Origin: Cavia porcellus
Lineage: Eukaryota > Chordata > Mammalia > Rodentia > Caviidae
Reading direction: 5' to 3'
Length of the DNA: 64,000 bases
Assembly: GCF_034190915.1 (NCBI RefSeq)
Contig: NW_026947496.1
Coordinates: forward strand, 32,422,001 to 32,486,000
The notes under the pieces are model-generated. The model searched no databases and was not told the DNA's origin. It was given only the letters and a program-made list of their open reading frames with translations. A program made the position numbers and the translations under genes. Position 1 is the first letter of the stretch. Each line of letters opens with the position of its first letter. Below are positions 11,285-22,880 of this stretch, in pieces.

Positions 11285-11640
11285 GCCCCAGTTGGGCCCC
11301 TGCTGTGTCACTGGAGGTCTCACAGGCCTACCTAGGTTCCTCTGTGTGGGGTGAAGCCCCACTGGCCTTCTTGCCAGTCCACCCGGAGTCCTCTCTATGG
11401 AAGATGGGCTTACTGGAACTCTTACCAAACTGCCAAGGTCCTTGGGTGGAAGAGGGGTTGCCGATACTCCTGCTGACCCACTGAGGTCCTCTGGGTGGAG
11501 GGGACTCACTCACACTTTCTTCTGCCCACTGAGGTCCTCTGAGTTGGGGGAGAGTCTCCTGCTGCCCCACCACAGTCTTCCAGTGTGAGAGGGGTTGCTG
11601 ATGCTCCCAACAACCACTGAGATCCTCCAGTGGAGGGGGG
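11285..11640. repeat. degenerate ~48-bp GC-rich tandem repeat, about 7 units
   Basis: The word CCACTGAGGTCCTCTGGGTGG and variants recur. The GGTCC(T) anchor falls at about 11335, 11385, 11437, 11485, 11533, 11574 and 11621, a spacing of 41-52 bp. Units also share a GAGGGG(T)TGCTGATRCTCC tail. The array lies just upstream of a minus-strand L1 ORF2 start, a position where some rodent L1s carry promoter monomers, but no family match is claimed. Overlapping frames of 63-115 codons here arise from the repetition. Confidence 0.7.
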
Positions 11641-11689
11641 GGTTGAAGACTTTTTCTAATCAAAAATAAGATCATACTTCTGTACTTAG

Positions 11690-11892
11690 TACTTTACCGC
11701 ACTAATGGGGATTGAACCCTGAGCCTTTCCATTGAACTACAACTCTAGCCCATTTTTTAGCTTTTATTTTGAGACAGGGTCTCACTAGGTTTATAAGTTG
11801 TTTAGGCTGGGAGAAAATATTCAGTCCTTCTGCTTTGATCTCCTAGAGTTCTGAGATTACAGGCATAGTATATCATGCTTGTCTTTTTTTGG
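11690..11892 (-). mobile_element. B4-like SINE, reverse
   Basis: The tRNA-derived half is AATGGGGATTGAACCCTGAGCC with CCATTGAACTACAACTCTAGCCC. The B1-like half follows: TTTTGAGACAGGGTCTCACTAGG, TTTAGGCTGGGAG and CTGAGATTACAGGCATAG. Its order shows a B1+ID composite on the minus strand. Confidence 0.8.
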
Positions 11893-13089
11893 ATGGTATG
11901 TCCTGAACATCTTTCTACACCAATAAATAGAACTCTGGTGATAATCTTTAAAACTTGGATTGTGTGCTGTGAAATGAATGCCTTATACTTCATGTTCCCA
12001 GTGTCACTAAGTGACCCTCTTGTAGTTCTATTATGAGTAATTTAATACATAAATTGTTAACAAATCTTCCTAAGTGACAGTAGAACCTGATCTCTAGAAA
12101 CAAATCTTTACAGCTAGGATTTTATTAGGTACAATGCAGGTGGAGAGAGATTAGGATTTGGATGAAAGTTTTCCAGTGACTTCAAGACTCTGTACACTGG
12201 CCTTTGAAGTCCAAGTGCCACCAGATGCTGCCTCTCTTGTGGGTCATGCTTAGAGACTTGGTGATACCTAGAAGGCAGAACAGGCCTGTTAACATCATTA
12301 TGTCACCATCCCTCATACTCCTCTTGCCTCAGCTCCCTTAGTACAAGCTGCTTCCAGTCTTGGTGCTCTCCCTCACTGCCACAGCATAGAATTCTCTCTG
12401 AAAGGTGACTACACAGAGGGAGGCTATGAGCCTCACACTCTGGAGAGGCTGCATTAAGGAGATGCTAAGAAATGCACCAACAGGCAGGCTCTGGCTTTCT
12501 TTGTACCTGATCCTCTAAAAGTGAAGGTGATACAAATGTTCTTCCTGACCCACTGAAAAGAACAGAGGATTTATGGTGAGTCATCAGATGCAGAGCTCAG
12601 ATGGAGGAGAGGGCAGGAAGCTTCTACTGGATGTGAATTTTCAAGAACCTAGAGTCCAGACTTCCAGAGAGAGGGAAGAGGAAAGTGAGGGGAAAGGAAT
12701 ATCCTAAGAGGTAAGGAAGCCTGGTGTGGAAGTATGGTTCCTATTCCTAGGGCTGTTCTCTTGGAAAAAATGGACCAGCCCACTGTCATCCCAGAGTTTT
12801 CCCCAGTCAACAAGCTGTGAGTATAGGTCAAAGTTCACACTGACCTGTGACCTGTCCATGGTACTGCGGAGAGGGCCTTAGGTTCCCTAATTATAACCTG
12901 TGTCTAACACCCTCACATATGACATGGGATCCCAGCCCCCACTGTACAGTTCTGCAGATGAAGTTCAATCACAACTACAGCCAATATTAACTGGAGTCAT
13001 GTGTGCCTGGCACCAAGCCTGCTATTCACACACAATTTCACTGGAGCTCACTGAAGCCCTGCATACCTTCAGTGCTGACCTTTGAACCA
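11893..13089. other. anonymous sequence
   Basis: No repeat family or gene is recognised. Base composition rises toward average. Frames of 60-63 codons are unremarkable. Confidence 0.4.
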
Positions 13090-13216
13090 AAGGTGAAACC
13101 AAGCTTGATATGGTAACACATGCCTGTAATCTAAACAGGGAGCCTGAACCAAGAGGATCAAAAATTTGAGCCCAGCCTGGGCAGCATAGTGAGATCCTCT
13201 CTCAAAAGAAAAATAA
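13090..13216 (+). mobile_element. B1-like SINE monomer, forward
   Basis: ATATGGTAACACATGCCTGTAATC, GAACCAAGAGGATCAAAAATTTGAGCCCAGCCTGGGCAGCATAGTGAGATCC, then CTCTCAAAAGAAAAATAAA. This is the 7SL-derived order with RNA polymerase III A-box and B-box remnants and an A-rich tail. It is diverged and therefore old. Confidence 0.75.
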
Positions 13217-15829
13217 AGGGAGGGATCTGGGGATCCAGGTTAATGGGAAAGACCTGGATTTAACCCTACCAAAAAAGGAGGGAGGACCAAAAGAGGTTGT
13301 CCAACTCCCCTTCTTACACAGAAGGTGAGAGGGGAGGTGATAGTTCACTCCTTCCCATTTGGTTTTTGAGTCCCAAATATGTGTATGACTGTCCCTTGTG
13401 GGGAGATGAGGCGGATCACACAGGATGACATGCATAGGAAGAATCTCAAACCTTACTGCTCCTTTCCAGGGAGACCACACTTAAATTTAGGCCCTGAGTT
13501 GTGACATCAGGGTTGCACTCAGGTTGTCTGCTGAGCTAAGTTCTGGGAGAGACAGGACATTGGGGAGGATTCTCCTGGGATACGTTCATTCTGACCTCTC
13601 ATCTTCACGGGCTACATTTCCACTGAAAACATGCACTTCATTGGTAACTGTTCAGGGAGTTGACTTTCTACTTGAAAATAGAGGCTCCCTTGTGGTGACT
13701 TTCACACAGATGGGGCCTTTACCTGCTGTGGAGCAGCTTCTGTTGGAGTTCTTTCTGCCTAGACTCTGAGATAATGGCTCAAACCCATCATCCCTTATTA
13801 TTGAGCACATGCCTCTCCTATGTTCTCCATGCCACACAGTCCCATTCCACCTCTAGACCTGTGCTTCCTGATAGGAGTAGGTAGCACTTGCCAAAGCATC
13901 CCACATCACGAAGGCCCTCAGAGTCACCAGCTGTTTCAGAACACTCCCACTCCATGACCTGGGGTCATGGCCCAGACCAACCAAGGATGCCTTCCAGAGG
14001 TAATGCATGAAACAGCATTGACTCCTCTCTGCTTTCCTGGCAGACTCTGACTGCTGCCAGACATGACATACCTTGCCCTCACTCCCCAGTGCAGGTGACT
14101 CTAGGGTGACACCACTTTGCTCTCTGTAGCTCTGACATCTACGTGCAGCTGTTAGGATCTTAGACTTCCGGTCTTTTCCCACAGAAAAGATTATGGGTGT
14201 GTGTATGTGTACGTGTTCACACAGGGAAGTGGAAAATAATTCATTGTTGGAGCTGCTGAAACCAAATGCACGTGCAGGGGTGTGGCAAGAACCCAGGCAT
14301 GGCTGAACTGATAATGAGGAGATGCCTCGGGGCAAGATAGGCCACAGCTGAGGACACATGGAGACTTTCTCCTAGGATAGTTCTTAATTAGCATCATCTG
14401 TCATGTGAAGAGGGTTTATGAACCCCTCCCAACATCCTGCTCAGGTTTTCTGCATTTTTCACTTCCTTTTTGAATAAATACAGGCTGCACAGACATTCTC
14501 TGTCTCAACTACCAGAGTTATGAACTCTGCAGAGGGTTTTGGTCCTCCTGGAGCCCTGAAGATCATACCACTTGTCTCTTTCATTTAGGCCTTCACCATA
14601 CACTTGTTTGGGAGATTGGGGATCTAGGCACAGACCCCAATAATTCATCTCAATGATGTAATTCATGCATTGTGCATCAGTTAGTGTATGAAAATAACCA
14701 GTAGATTCATTTTCACTTGCAAGGTAGTTTTTCCAAATAAATAAGCAAATGGTTACTAACTTTCCATATCTAGCAATTAGTAAGGGCTGGATGGACTTTC
14801 TGAGTGAATGAGCATCACACAATGCAAAAGCATCCTTTTCTATTTGTCCTGCCATCTCCAGGACCCCTTAAGTGCTGGGCTCAGGGAAGGCATCTGCCAA
14901 ATGATCTGGATGCATGGTCATCCTGGGGAACTCTTCTCAACACTGGAAATAAATGGTCATTTTACTCTCTTGAGGATGAGTCCTGCCTGAATCATCACAG
15001 AAGGCTGGTTATCATGTAGATCTTGGTCTAGTTAAAATTTAGGGATGTACAGAGCAGAGGATTAGCTGAATCTTTATTTTTCAAACTACAGGGGAATCTG
15101 CCTATGGAGCTGGGAAAATTAAATCAACAGCAAGAATGTGTCATCTTTATGTGGGGCACACTAAGTAGAGGGGGTGTGGTGCAGGTAATTTGTGCAGTAA
15201 AAATATTTTGACAATACACAGGTGACACGGCGTCAACCTGGGATGGATGGTATAAAAATATGAGGCGCGAGATTGCAGAGACATTCAGGGCTCCAGTGTA
15301 TTTGACAGGGACCAGGGAGTGGGCAGGGGAAGGCAGGGCTTGGAGGGCAGAAATCATACTTTCAGTTTCCTTTGAAGTTTGAAATTTGTCCATGAGAATG
15401 GATAGGATTATAGATTTACTCTACATACCTTTAGGCAAACCAAAGTATTTAAGAAGAGGGGATGTGAAAATCGACTTTAGGACAATGAACACTGATTCAT
15501 AAGAAGGTCTAGAAAGATCAAATATGCACAGTGTCCTGTTCCATTTTCTCTATCCAACCCCAAATCTGTGTCAAGAAGGACCAGGGATGGAACCACAGGA
15601 GGCCAAGGACACAGACCAGGCATCTTTCCCACACCATGCAGGGGAAGAGGCAAGGAGCTGCTTCTGTTTGGTGGCTGGGCTCCATCTCTCCCATTCATCC
15701 TAGGGTGACGGTGTCTGATTATGAATTCCCATTAATCAACAAAATCAGTTGGAGGTTTATATTTCCCCATCCCAGGGTAGAAGCTTCATGCTGAAGGCAA
15801 AATTTAAAAGACTATTTTGATGTCTTATT
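13217..15829. other. anonymous sequence
   Basis: Mixed unique-looking DNA. It holds the longest open frame of the window (168 codons, minus strand, 13853-14359), which has no recognisable domain, signal peptide or conserved-looking spacing, so it is not called. No clear LINE or LTR wording is visible. Confidence 0.4.
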
Positions 15830-16580
15830 TCTTCCACTGTTTTTCAAAAATAACAATTGCCTAGAAATGTATGGGGTTTCCAGCTGTTATATTTCAGTTT
15901 CATTCACAGGCCACACTGCATTAAAAATTCAAGTTCAGTAAAGATGGCCTCATGGAATTGTCTGGCCTCTGTATTGTTAAAAAGGATAAAATGTAAATTT
16001 GAGCTGGGAGCGATATGACAGTTTTGATATCAGCTTCTTTGCACATGTGGCTTTACCTCCCACGTGCTTCCTTTCCTCCAGAGGAAGTTTTCTTAAAGAT
16101 TTTTCAGCAGGCGGATTTATTACTTGTCATGATTCAGGGATTATCTGTTGGACAGTCTTGCTGCTTTTTTTCTGATAGCGAAAACTAAAAAGAGCAGATC
16201 TTTGGCTCTAAGGGACATATGCTATATTGTAATCACTGGCATACTGTGAACAGGATCCAGGCTAACACAGATGTAATTCCCGTCGCTAATTGAAAGGCTC
16301 CCTTTTCATGGGGCTAATGTGTGGTATCGGGTGGTGCTCTGTGTCTTTTGAGGCTATTTCTCACCAGATGCTTTCTGGATGTGAGGGGATTAGTGGTATT
16401 CTCTAGTCCAATAAACCATAATCTCCAAAGGGTATTCGGATGGGCATCACAATGACATGCTGTCATGTTTTAATTTGAATAAAAAGGGCATTCAGAAATA
16501 TTCATTCTGCCCTTTGGGACAGAGTGGACCCTAATGCCAGATAGGATTTAATCTCCCATCATCATTTTTCAATTATCTGT
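15830..16580. promoter_or_regulatory. candidate conserved non-coding element
   Basis: About 750 bp free of recognisable repeats and simple sequence, with a balanced, information-rich texture. It contains homeodomain-like TAAT cores (CGTCGCTAATTGAAAGG near 16280; TTTTAATTTGAATAAAAAGG near 16470) and retained CpGs in an otherwise CpG-poor region. No open frame of note spans it. Calling it conserved is inference from texture only. Confidence 0.3.
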
Positions 16581-17519
16581 TCCTTTCTGTCTCTCTCCTC
16601 CATCATTTCCCCATTTTTTCATTGTATTCTTTTTCTCCTTCAGATTCTTTCTTTCCCCCTCGTTTTCTGTTTCACTCTATTTTCTAACTCTTCATATTTT
16701 CCACTCCTTTGCAAACATCCTTTGTCAAAGCCATAGTCTGCCAGTAAGAACCTAGCATGGCTTTGTTTCACAACAAGTAGGGTGTGAAGTAGCATGAAAG
16801 GCCACATTCCTTCAGCATACTCACACCTGGAGTGGGGCTTTGCATTGCAGTGACTCTATGCCAATTGTTATGTCTGATAGAAGATAGTTCCAGCAAGGGC
16901 TCAGTTAAAATATGACAGACAGAAAGGCAAAGTTTTATTAAGAGCACAAGACTTATACAATTTCCAGAAAATATTCACCTGTTAGGAGAACATTTTTTTG
17001 GTACAAATTTTTTTGCACACATTTTTTTGAAATCCTACACAAATGCTACCATATAGTTTCTTTTCCATTAGGCAGATTCCAAAGGACTTTTACTTCACAA
17101 CATTTCATACCTGAGTTATAGTTATGACTGAAAGATAATCAAAGTAACAGAAAAAATTCTTTGCAATTTATCATCTAAACTATTTAATAGTTGTCCCCTT
17201 AAAATACTACTGTTGCTGGATTTTTACTGCTTTAGTTCACTGTTTTGCACCAATGGCTCAAAATCACAAATAGTGAATCGAGATTCAGAGATAGCATCTG
17301 GCTACAAATAGACTAACTAAAAAGATAAGTAGTCATTTTGTTCAAAGAAAAGTATATGGGGTACCTTTATCAGGTGACAAGCCAGCAAGTACTATGGGTA
17401 AAGAACCCCGAGTGCAGTCCATGAAGGCCCGTGGGTACAGAGGGCACTAGGACTTGGTATCCAGAGAGGACTAGGACTCAGTATACTGAGGACTGAGAAG
17501 TCCTCAGTCTAGGGGAGTG
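16581..17519. other. anonymous sequence with pyrimidine-rich start
   Basis: 16581-16700 is C/T-rich on the plus strand. At 16990-17030 three T7 runs recur every 14-17 bases (CATTTTTTTGG, AATTTTTTTGC, CATTTTTTTGA), a small degenerate tandem. Nothing gene-like was seen. Confidence 0.4.
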
Positions 17520-17862
17520 TAAAGGTTGAATGTACACCCTAAATTTCATGTCACAGTCTTAAGCCCCGGTACCGCAGAATGTGACCAAATGTAGAGATGT
17601 TGCCTTTAAAGAAGGATATAAGGTAAGATGAGTTTTTCAGAGTGATTCTAATCCTGACCAGAGAACACATACACAGAGGGAGGATCACATGAGGGCACAG
17701 AGAGAAGAACCCCCCACACACCACACACAATGCCACGCCTCAGGAGGGACCAGCTCCACCCACAACTGGATTCTGGACTTCAGTCTCCAAATACTGAGGC
17801 ACAAATTTAAACCACTTATTTGTGATATTTTATCACGGAGGACCAGGCAAGCCCAGACAGGG
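17520..17862 (+). mobile_element. MLT1-type MaLR LTR, forward
   Basis: Order of words follows MLT1 LTRs: GGTTGAATGTACACCCTAAATTTCATG, CTTAAGCCCCGGTACCGCAGAATGTGACCAAATGTAGAGATGTTGCCTTTAAAG, CACAGAGGGAGGATCACATGAGGGCACAG, TTCTGGACTTCAGTCTCCA, then TTTGTGATATTTTATCA at the 3' end. The usual AATAAA before the final block is degraded. No internal region is next to it, so it is a probable solo LTR. Confidence 0.75.
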
Positions 17863-18722
17863 CTACTCCTTCCTGGCCACACTACCATGGTGTGGGTTTG
17901 AGACTAATGAGCCTATCTTTCCTACCACACCTTGCACAGAGATTAAGTACTACTGAGAAATAATAAATACCCAGAGGAGCTCAATCCTGCCATTGCAATG
18001 GGCTCTTTGCTCCAATGTAGTGCTTGGCTTGAGGTCCCCAGCATCCAGCCATCATGTCATTTTTGGTCTTCAGCCTTTCCTGCTGGAGCCAAGGCCTGGT
18101 GGAGAACATCCTCTGTGTGAATTCTTGGTCCACAGATGAATTGGTTGCTCTGGCCCATTGCATTTTGAGATGGCTTACTATGTGGCAATAGTAACTCAGG
18201 AAAGAGTGTTACATTGTAAAATAAACAAAACAAACAATAACAACATAAAACTAAAGCACACAGCATTAATTTTGGGACCAGTCAGATTTAAGAGAGTTAG
18301 TATTTGACAATCCCCTCACTGAGAAAAGGATCTGTGTCTTTTCCTCTTAAATTTGGGCTGAACTAGGTGACAAAATGGATGTTGTGTAAATGGTGCTGCA
18401 GAAATTCTGAAACAAGATCAGAAGGGGTCACAAAGCTTCCTTTGGAACCCTGGTCACCATGTGAGAATTTGGCCTCCCTGTAAATGACAATCTGTGAAGA
18501 AATCTGAGCTACAAGGAGTGACGGGTGGGAGACTGTGTTGGCAGGTACCAGAGTGCCATCACCAGCTGTCAGATACGTGATGACGTCACCACATGATTCC
18601 AGCTCCAGTGGTTGAATCAACCTCTCCTTTCCATCTTTGGCACGTAGCTGTGAACAGGTGTCCAGGTCATCAACTTAGAAATGGAAGTTCTGGGTTGAAG
18701 GATATTCACATTTCAACTCTGC
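17863..18722. other. anonymous sequence with an old repeat-like block
   Basis: 18310-18605 begins with CTTTTCCTCTTAAATTTGGGCTGAACTAGG and contains GGTCACCATGTGAGAATTTGGCC, wording reminiscent of an ancient LTR or DNA-transposon relic that I cannot name. A perfect CRE palindrome lies inside it. Confidence 0.35.
18581..18588. promoter_or_regulatory. perfect cAMP-response-element palindrome
   Basis: The eight bases TGACGTCA form the full palindromic CRE bound by CREB/ATF factors, in the context ACGTGATGACGTCACCACATG-like flanks with a second CpG six bases upstream. Two surviving CpGs in such a short span are unusual in methylated, repeat-derived DNA. Binding is not shown by sequence alone. Confidence 0.4.
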
Positions 18723-18735
18723 AAAGTTTACTTTC
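18723..18735. repeat. target-site duplication, left copy
   Basis: AAAGTTTACTTTC here and AAACTTTACTTTC at 18842-18854 differ at one base and bracket the ID SINE exactly, as expected for L1-mediated insertion. Confidence 0.7.
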
Positions 18736-18841
18736 TTTTTTTTTTTTTGTCTTTTGTTTTTTATCGGTACTGGGGATCGAACTCACGACTGCCTGCTTGC
18801 AAGGCAGGCACTTATGCCACTGAGCTAAATCCCCAGCCCCA
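18736..18841 (-). mobile_element. ID SINE (tRNA-Ala-derived), reverse, well preserved
   Basis: The minus strand starts GGGGCTGGGGATTTAGCTCA, continues with GTGGCATAAGTGCCTGCC, and includes the B-box GAGTTCGATCCCCAGTACC followed by an A-rich tail (T run at 18737-18748 on the plus strand). Both polymerase III promoter boxes are intact-looking. This is the least decayed SINE in the window and its wording matches the ID type I associate with squirrels. Confidence 0.9.
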
Positions 18842-18854
18842 AAACTTTACTTTC
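18842..18854. repeat. target-site duplication, right copy
   Basis: AAACTTTACTTTC, 12 of 13 bases identical to the left copy at 18723-18735. Confidence 0.7.
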
Positions 18855-18987
18855 AAAATGGGTTTGTACCAATTTACAATTCTACCTGCATGAGAATTCT
18901 CATTTATCTACATCCTCATTGGCATTCACTCCTGCTCATCTGGAAAATATTTGTTCTGTCTTTTTTTTGTTGTTCATTTCTTATACA

Positions 18988-19030
18988 TCATCCATCCATC
19001 CATCCATCCATCCATCCATCCATCCATCCA
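18988..19030. repeat. (ATCC)n microsatellite, about 10 units
   Basis: Ten uninterrupted tetranucleotides, then an AT-rich tract with TATATA steps to about 19100. An 86-codon frame across it contains a run of IHPS repeats and is an artefact of the microsatellite. Confidence 0.95.
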
Positions 19031-19100
19031 TATATACAGTTATATATGGATATATATAGTTTCATATATACACATAAAATGTATGAGTACATATGTATAT

Positions 19101-19854
19101 CCTTAATAGCAATCTTTATCAGTTACATAAATTGCAATACATTACTCTAGAATGTGGCTTATCTTTTTCTTTATGACAGCTTTTAAAATAAATACATTAA
19201 AATCTTACAGTGATCAAGTATCTTGATATTTTATATTTTTAAAAAAGATTCTTTACATAAATATCTTCTATAATTTCCTCAAAAGTTTAAAGTTACACAT
19301 TTCAGATTTGGCTTTTAACATATTTAGAATTGTGTGGTGCGACAAGGAAAATTTAGCATTATTTTGGTCCACATGGATAACCAGTTGCCATGGAATCTCC
19401 ATTAAAACGTTCACCTGTAATTACGAAGCGCCCTTGATCCTGTATCTTATTTCACTTGCCTTCTTAGTTCCATACTGTGTAGCACTGGATTTGGATTTAA
19501 CCATATTACTTATATTAACCGGGATAAATTGTTTAATGTTTCTTTTGATTGTATCTGCTGACATCTTATCTGATAATAAGGACAATGTTTTTCTTTCTGA
19601 TTCTTACTTTGTACATCTCTTCTGTTTATCCAATCAGAATCTTTGGGGATGGAGCTGAGTGAAAGCTGGTGAAAGGTGTCTGTCTTTCTGCAGGTCTGGA
19701 GGCAGTGCTTGATGTCTTTGTAGAGATGGACATAATTTATCATGATAAAACACTTCTTTCTTACTTTTAGTTCCCATAGATTTTTAAAATAATGAATGAA
19801 TTTTGAATTTCATCTAACACTTTTCCAGTATTCTTGAAATGTATTGTTTTTCTT
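19101..19854. other. anonymous AT-rich sequence
   Basis: A 116-codon plus-strand frame (19308-19658) is hydrophobic but matches no family I know and sits in AT-rich DNA. No repeat was identified. Confidence 0.35.
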
Positions 19855-19965
19855 CTTTGATCTATAAAGACCAGGCTTTTGTCTTGTTCACCACTTCATC
19901 TCCTATGCATTCTTGCTGGCACACAGTAGCTACACAATACATATTTATTGCATAAATTAATTTTT
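19855..19965 (+). mobile_element. LINE-2 (L2) 3' fragment, forward
   Basis: GACCAGGCTTTTGTCTTGTTCACCACTTCATCTCC, then GCTGGCACACAGTAGCTACACAATACATATTTATTG follows the L2 3' end, where a size or use phrase is followed by the GCCTGGCACATAGTAGG-CTCAATAAATATT block. It is old and diverged. Confidence 0.6.
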
Positions 19966-22880
19966 TTAAAAAAGCACAACAATTGAGCTCTTGTGGTTGA
20001 ACACTGGGAAAATGTCCTTGTGAGCTCATGCGGGTGCCCTGTGCCATTTGTGTCCAGCCTGAGATACTTTCTCCTGACTGCTTGTCCATTACCCCTCACA
20101 TCCTCATGGCCTCAGGGAAAGTCACACACCCTCTAGAACTGCCCCAAAGGTTGAGTGAGGGAAGCTACCCTCTGCTTTACACTTAGTGCCACACATGAAA
20201 CACACGTCCCTCATAAATATGTACAATTACTATGTGTTGATTTCAAAAGCCACATACTTTCCTAGGGCTCTGCAGCTATGGAATAGTTTAGAAACCTCTA
20301 CCAAGTGGCCACATAAGGGACTTGCAGGAATCCAGCCTCCCTTCCTGTTCTTGAGTGTTCCTGTGAGAGACACTATGTCTGGCAACCTTGGCATGCAAGT
20401 AAGGCTTTTATAAGGCTATTTGCCCAATTTCACATGTATGTCCCTGCATCTTAAGAGTCACCGTCCTGTGCTGCAGGATGATCAGAGGACCTGCTGCTTC
20501 TGCTCATGATTTGACAAAATAGTGCCAGAACTGGGCTTTATCTTTCTTACAGTGTGCCACCATTTTTTCCTGTCTTTTTCGAGCCAGCAGGTCTCTGTTC
20601 AGTGTTCAGTGTCTTTCTTCAAACCTTGGCTTGTTTCCTGTTGACATGGTTTGTGTCCTGGGATTTCAAGGTGATGTTTCTAGATGTGGCCCTTTTTCAT
20701 TGTCTGGTTATCAAGAGATTTGTGTTTCTCTTTTGCTTAGGGACTTTTTGTGTTTGTTTCTTGGTTGTCTTTTTCTAGAACTTTCAATAAGAGGACATTA
20801 GGCCATTTCCACATCCCCTTTATGTTTTCTGTTGTCTGTGTCTTCTCTTGATAATTTGGATTTGTATTTTGGGAGACTGCTTTGATTTTATCTTTCAATC
20901 CTTGTACTGAATTTTTATTTTAGCAGGGATTTTTGGTAAGTTTTAAGACCTTCTCATTTTCTGATTGCATTATTTTCTCATTTCTGTATACAGTTACTTA
21001 GTGAATCTCTGGCAATTACATTATTTTACTTTCTGCTCCTCCCACTAACCTATTTCTTCCAAAGTCTTTTCTTTGTTTGGGTGTTTTGATTCCCTTTTGG
21101 TTGTGGCTTCTTTTGAATAATTCATGGACCTCGTCATCTGGAATCTGCCCTTTTGAAAGATGGTTCAGGAACAGTGCTGACTGGTGGCTCTGTGTGCGTG
21201 GCGGGCCTGCTAGTGATGTCATGGCCTCAGGGCTAGATGCCCAGTGCCAAGGGCATTCTGAGGATGCCAGTGCCTACTAGCTCTCTGTGCAGGACTTTCT
21301 TCTCCTCCTCTTCCTCCACTGTAGCATGCAAGTCTTCTGGGCATGATTCATGTGCAGGTAGTTAGTACCTTATCCCTCGGGACATACTTCCAGGAGAAGG
21401 ACCAGGATATGCACAGGTGGGCTCTCAGGTAAAAAAAAAAAGTTCAACCTGAGCCCTCAGGAGCAGTCAGACATCTATATGGTGAGGGAGCATGATCCCT
21501 CTGAGTTTGTTTCTTGTCCTTGAGCAAGACTGCTGGGCTGTGAGATGACCACATGGTCAGCCATCTCTGAACACAACTCCAAAGCCAACTGCATTGTAAC
21601 AATCACTGGGTGGGTACTCACAACCTCTGACTTCTGATTTCTCTCATTTTACTGATTCCTAAACTTGCTATTTTGCCAAGACACAACCATAGTTATTTGA
21701 AACAAAAATTGTGGTTAAAATAGGACTCAAAGGGTAGCCAGCAGAGGAGGAGACCACAGTATAGGAGGGGTTCCCGCAGCCTTTGGGTCCACACGTGAGC
21801 ACAGAGGCTGACTACTACTTCAGAGAGCTCTCTTCTAGGCTACCAAGGTGTAACAAAAGCACTTTGGTGGTAAGACAAGGACACCGAGGCCTAAGCTTTT
21901 ATTCTTAAATTTTCACAGAGTCCTTACAAGTAGGCTTAATAGATCTAACAAGTAAGGGAAACCTGAAAATGAGTGAGGGAGCCTCTGCATTGCTGGATAT
22001 GTGAAGCTATGAGGACTATGTGACTAACTGCATCAGTCATCAGCTAATGTGATGCTATGTAATTAGGTTCTAATTAGATTTGATAGTATTTATCGAAATT
22101 ACCCAACATGAACTCTGTCAAGACCTCTTGTTACTCACTATAAGTAATTTGTTTACCTGACTGGTGTTTGTTATGCACCAAAGATTATAAATACTGGTTT
22201 GAGTTGATCAGGTAAAACACAAGACAGCCTTTCAGGAGTCAGAAAGGCAATCCCGTCCTTGAAACTCTAGAATGTATGCTTATGAAATAGGTAACAAACT
22301 GTCTGAGATCCAGCATTTGGTCTGGAGAGAAACAGGAAGTAAAGACAGAAGGCTTGGAAAGGATGTGGTTCTGCTCACACTATTACTGATGGGTATTTTT
22401 ATGGTCAGATAACTGTTGTAGCTTTTTGTTATTTTAACTAGCTTCTTAAATAACAAAACAAAACCAAAAAATGAGAGCTAAAGTAATGAGCTCTCCTTTC
22501 TAGGTTCTTGACTGTAGCAGGGACTCCCAGGCTAGTATGACCATTGAGGGAAGCCAGGGTGGCTTTTCCTGCAAAAAATGGCCAGGCAAAAAGGTTGGGG
22601 ATAACCCTTCCTCTTGGCTGAAAAATACTGAAAATGATATTGTAAAGGAATGAGGGCTTAACAGAGTCTTCAGCTTAAAGTATATGAAAAAGTCTTGGTG
22701 AGAAGGAGGGTGTAATTCTGGGGGGTGGGGCTGCACTTTGGTCTGTTGGGAACCAAGGATCAGCTCTGCTACCTGGTACATAAAGTTCTGTAAAACTGGG
22801 TGTTCCAGAGTTTGCCTCCAGGTACAAGGGCAACAAAGTTTGAACGGTCTGGGTTTTCTTTTCGGGGTTCATGTTCCTGG
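19966..22880. other. anonymous sequence
   Basis: 20540-21010 is T-rich on the plus strand with wording reminiscent of antisense LINE, but I cannot place it. 21770-22260 (GAAAATGAGTGAGGGAGCC, GTGATGCTATGTAATTAGG) might be an unrecognised LTR relic. No coding region is supported. Confidence 0.35.

Noticed and set aside
11194..11675. Frames of 63-115 codons with repeated WGP/PQW-like words
   Set aside because: Arise from the 48-bp tandem array; both strands are open, as expected from repetition.
13853..14359. 168-codon minus-strand open frame, the longest in the window
   Set aside because: No recognisable domain, signal peptide or compositional pattern, and no splice or promoter context. Frames of this size are expected in 64 kb of average-GC DNA.
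18736..18841. A tRNA gene
   Set aside because: The A and B boxes belong to an ID SINE with A tail and target-site duplication, not to a functional tRNA; the acceptor stem does not close.
18890..19150. Frame with repeated IHPS residues
   Set aside because: Translation of the (ATCC)n microsatellite.
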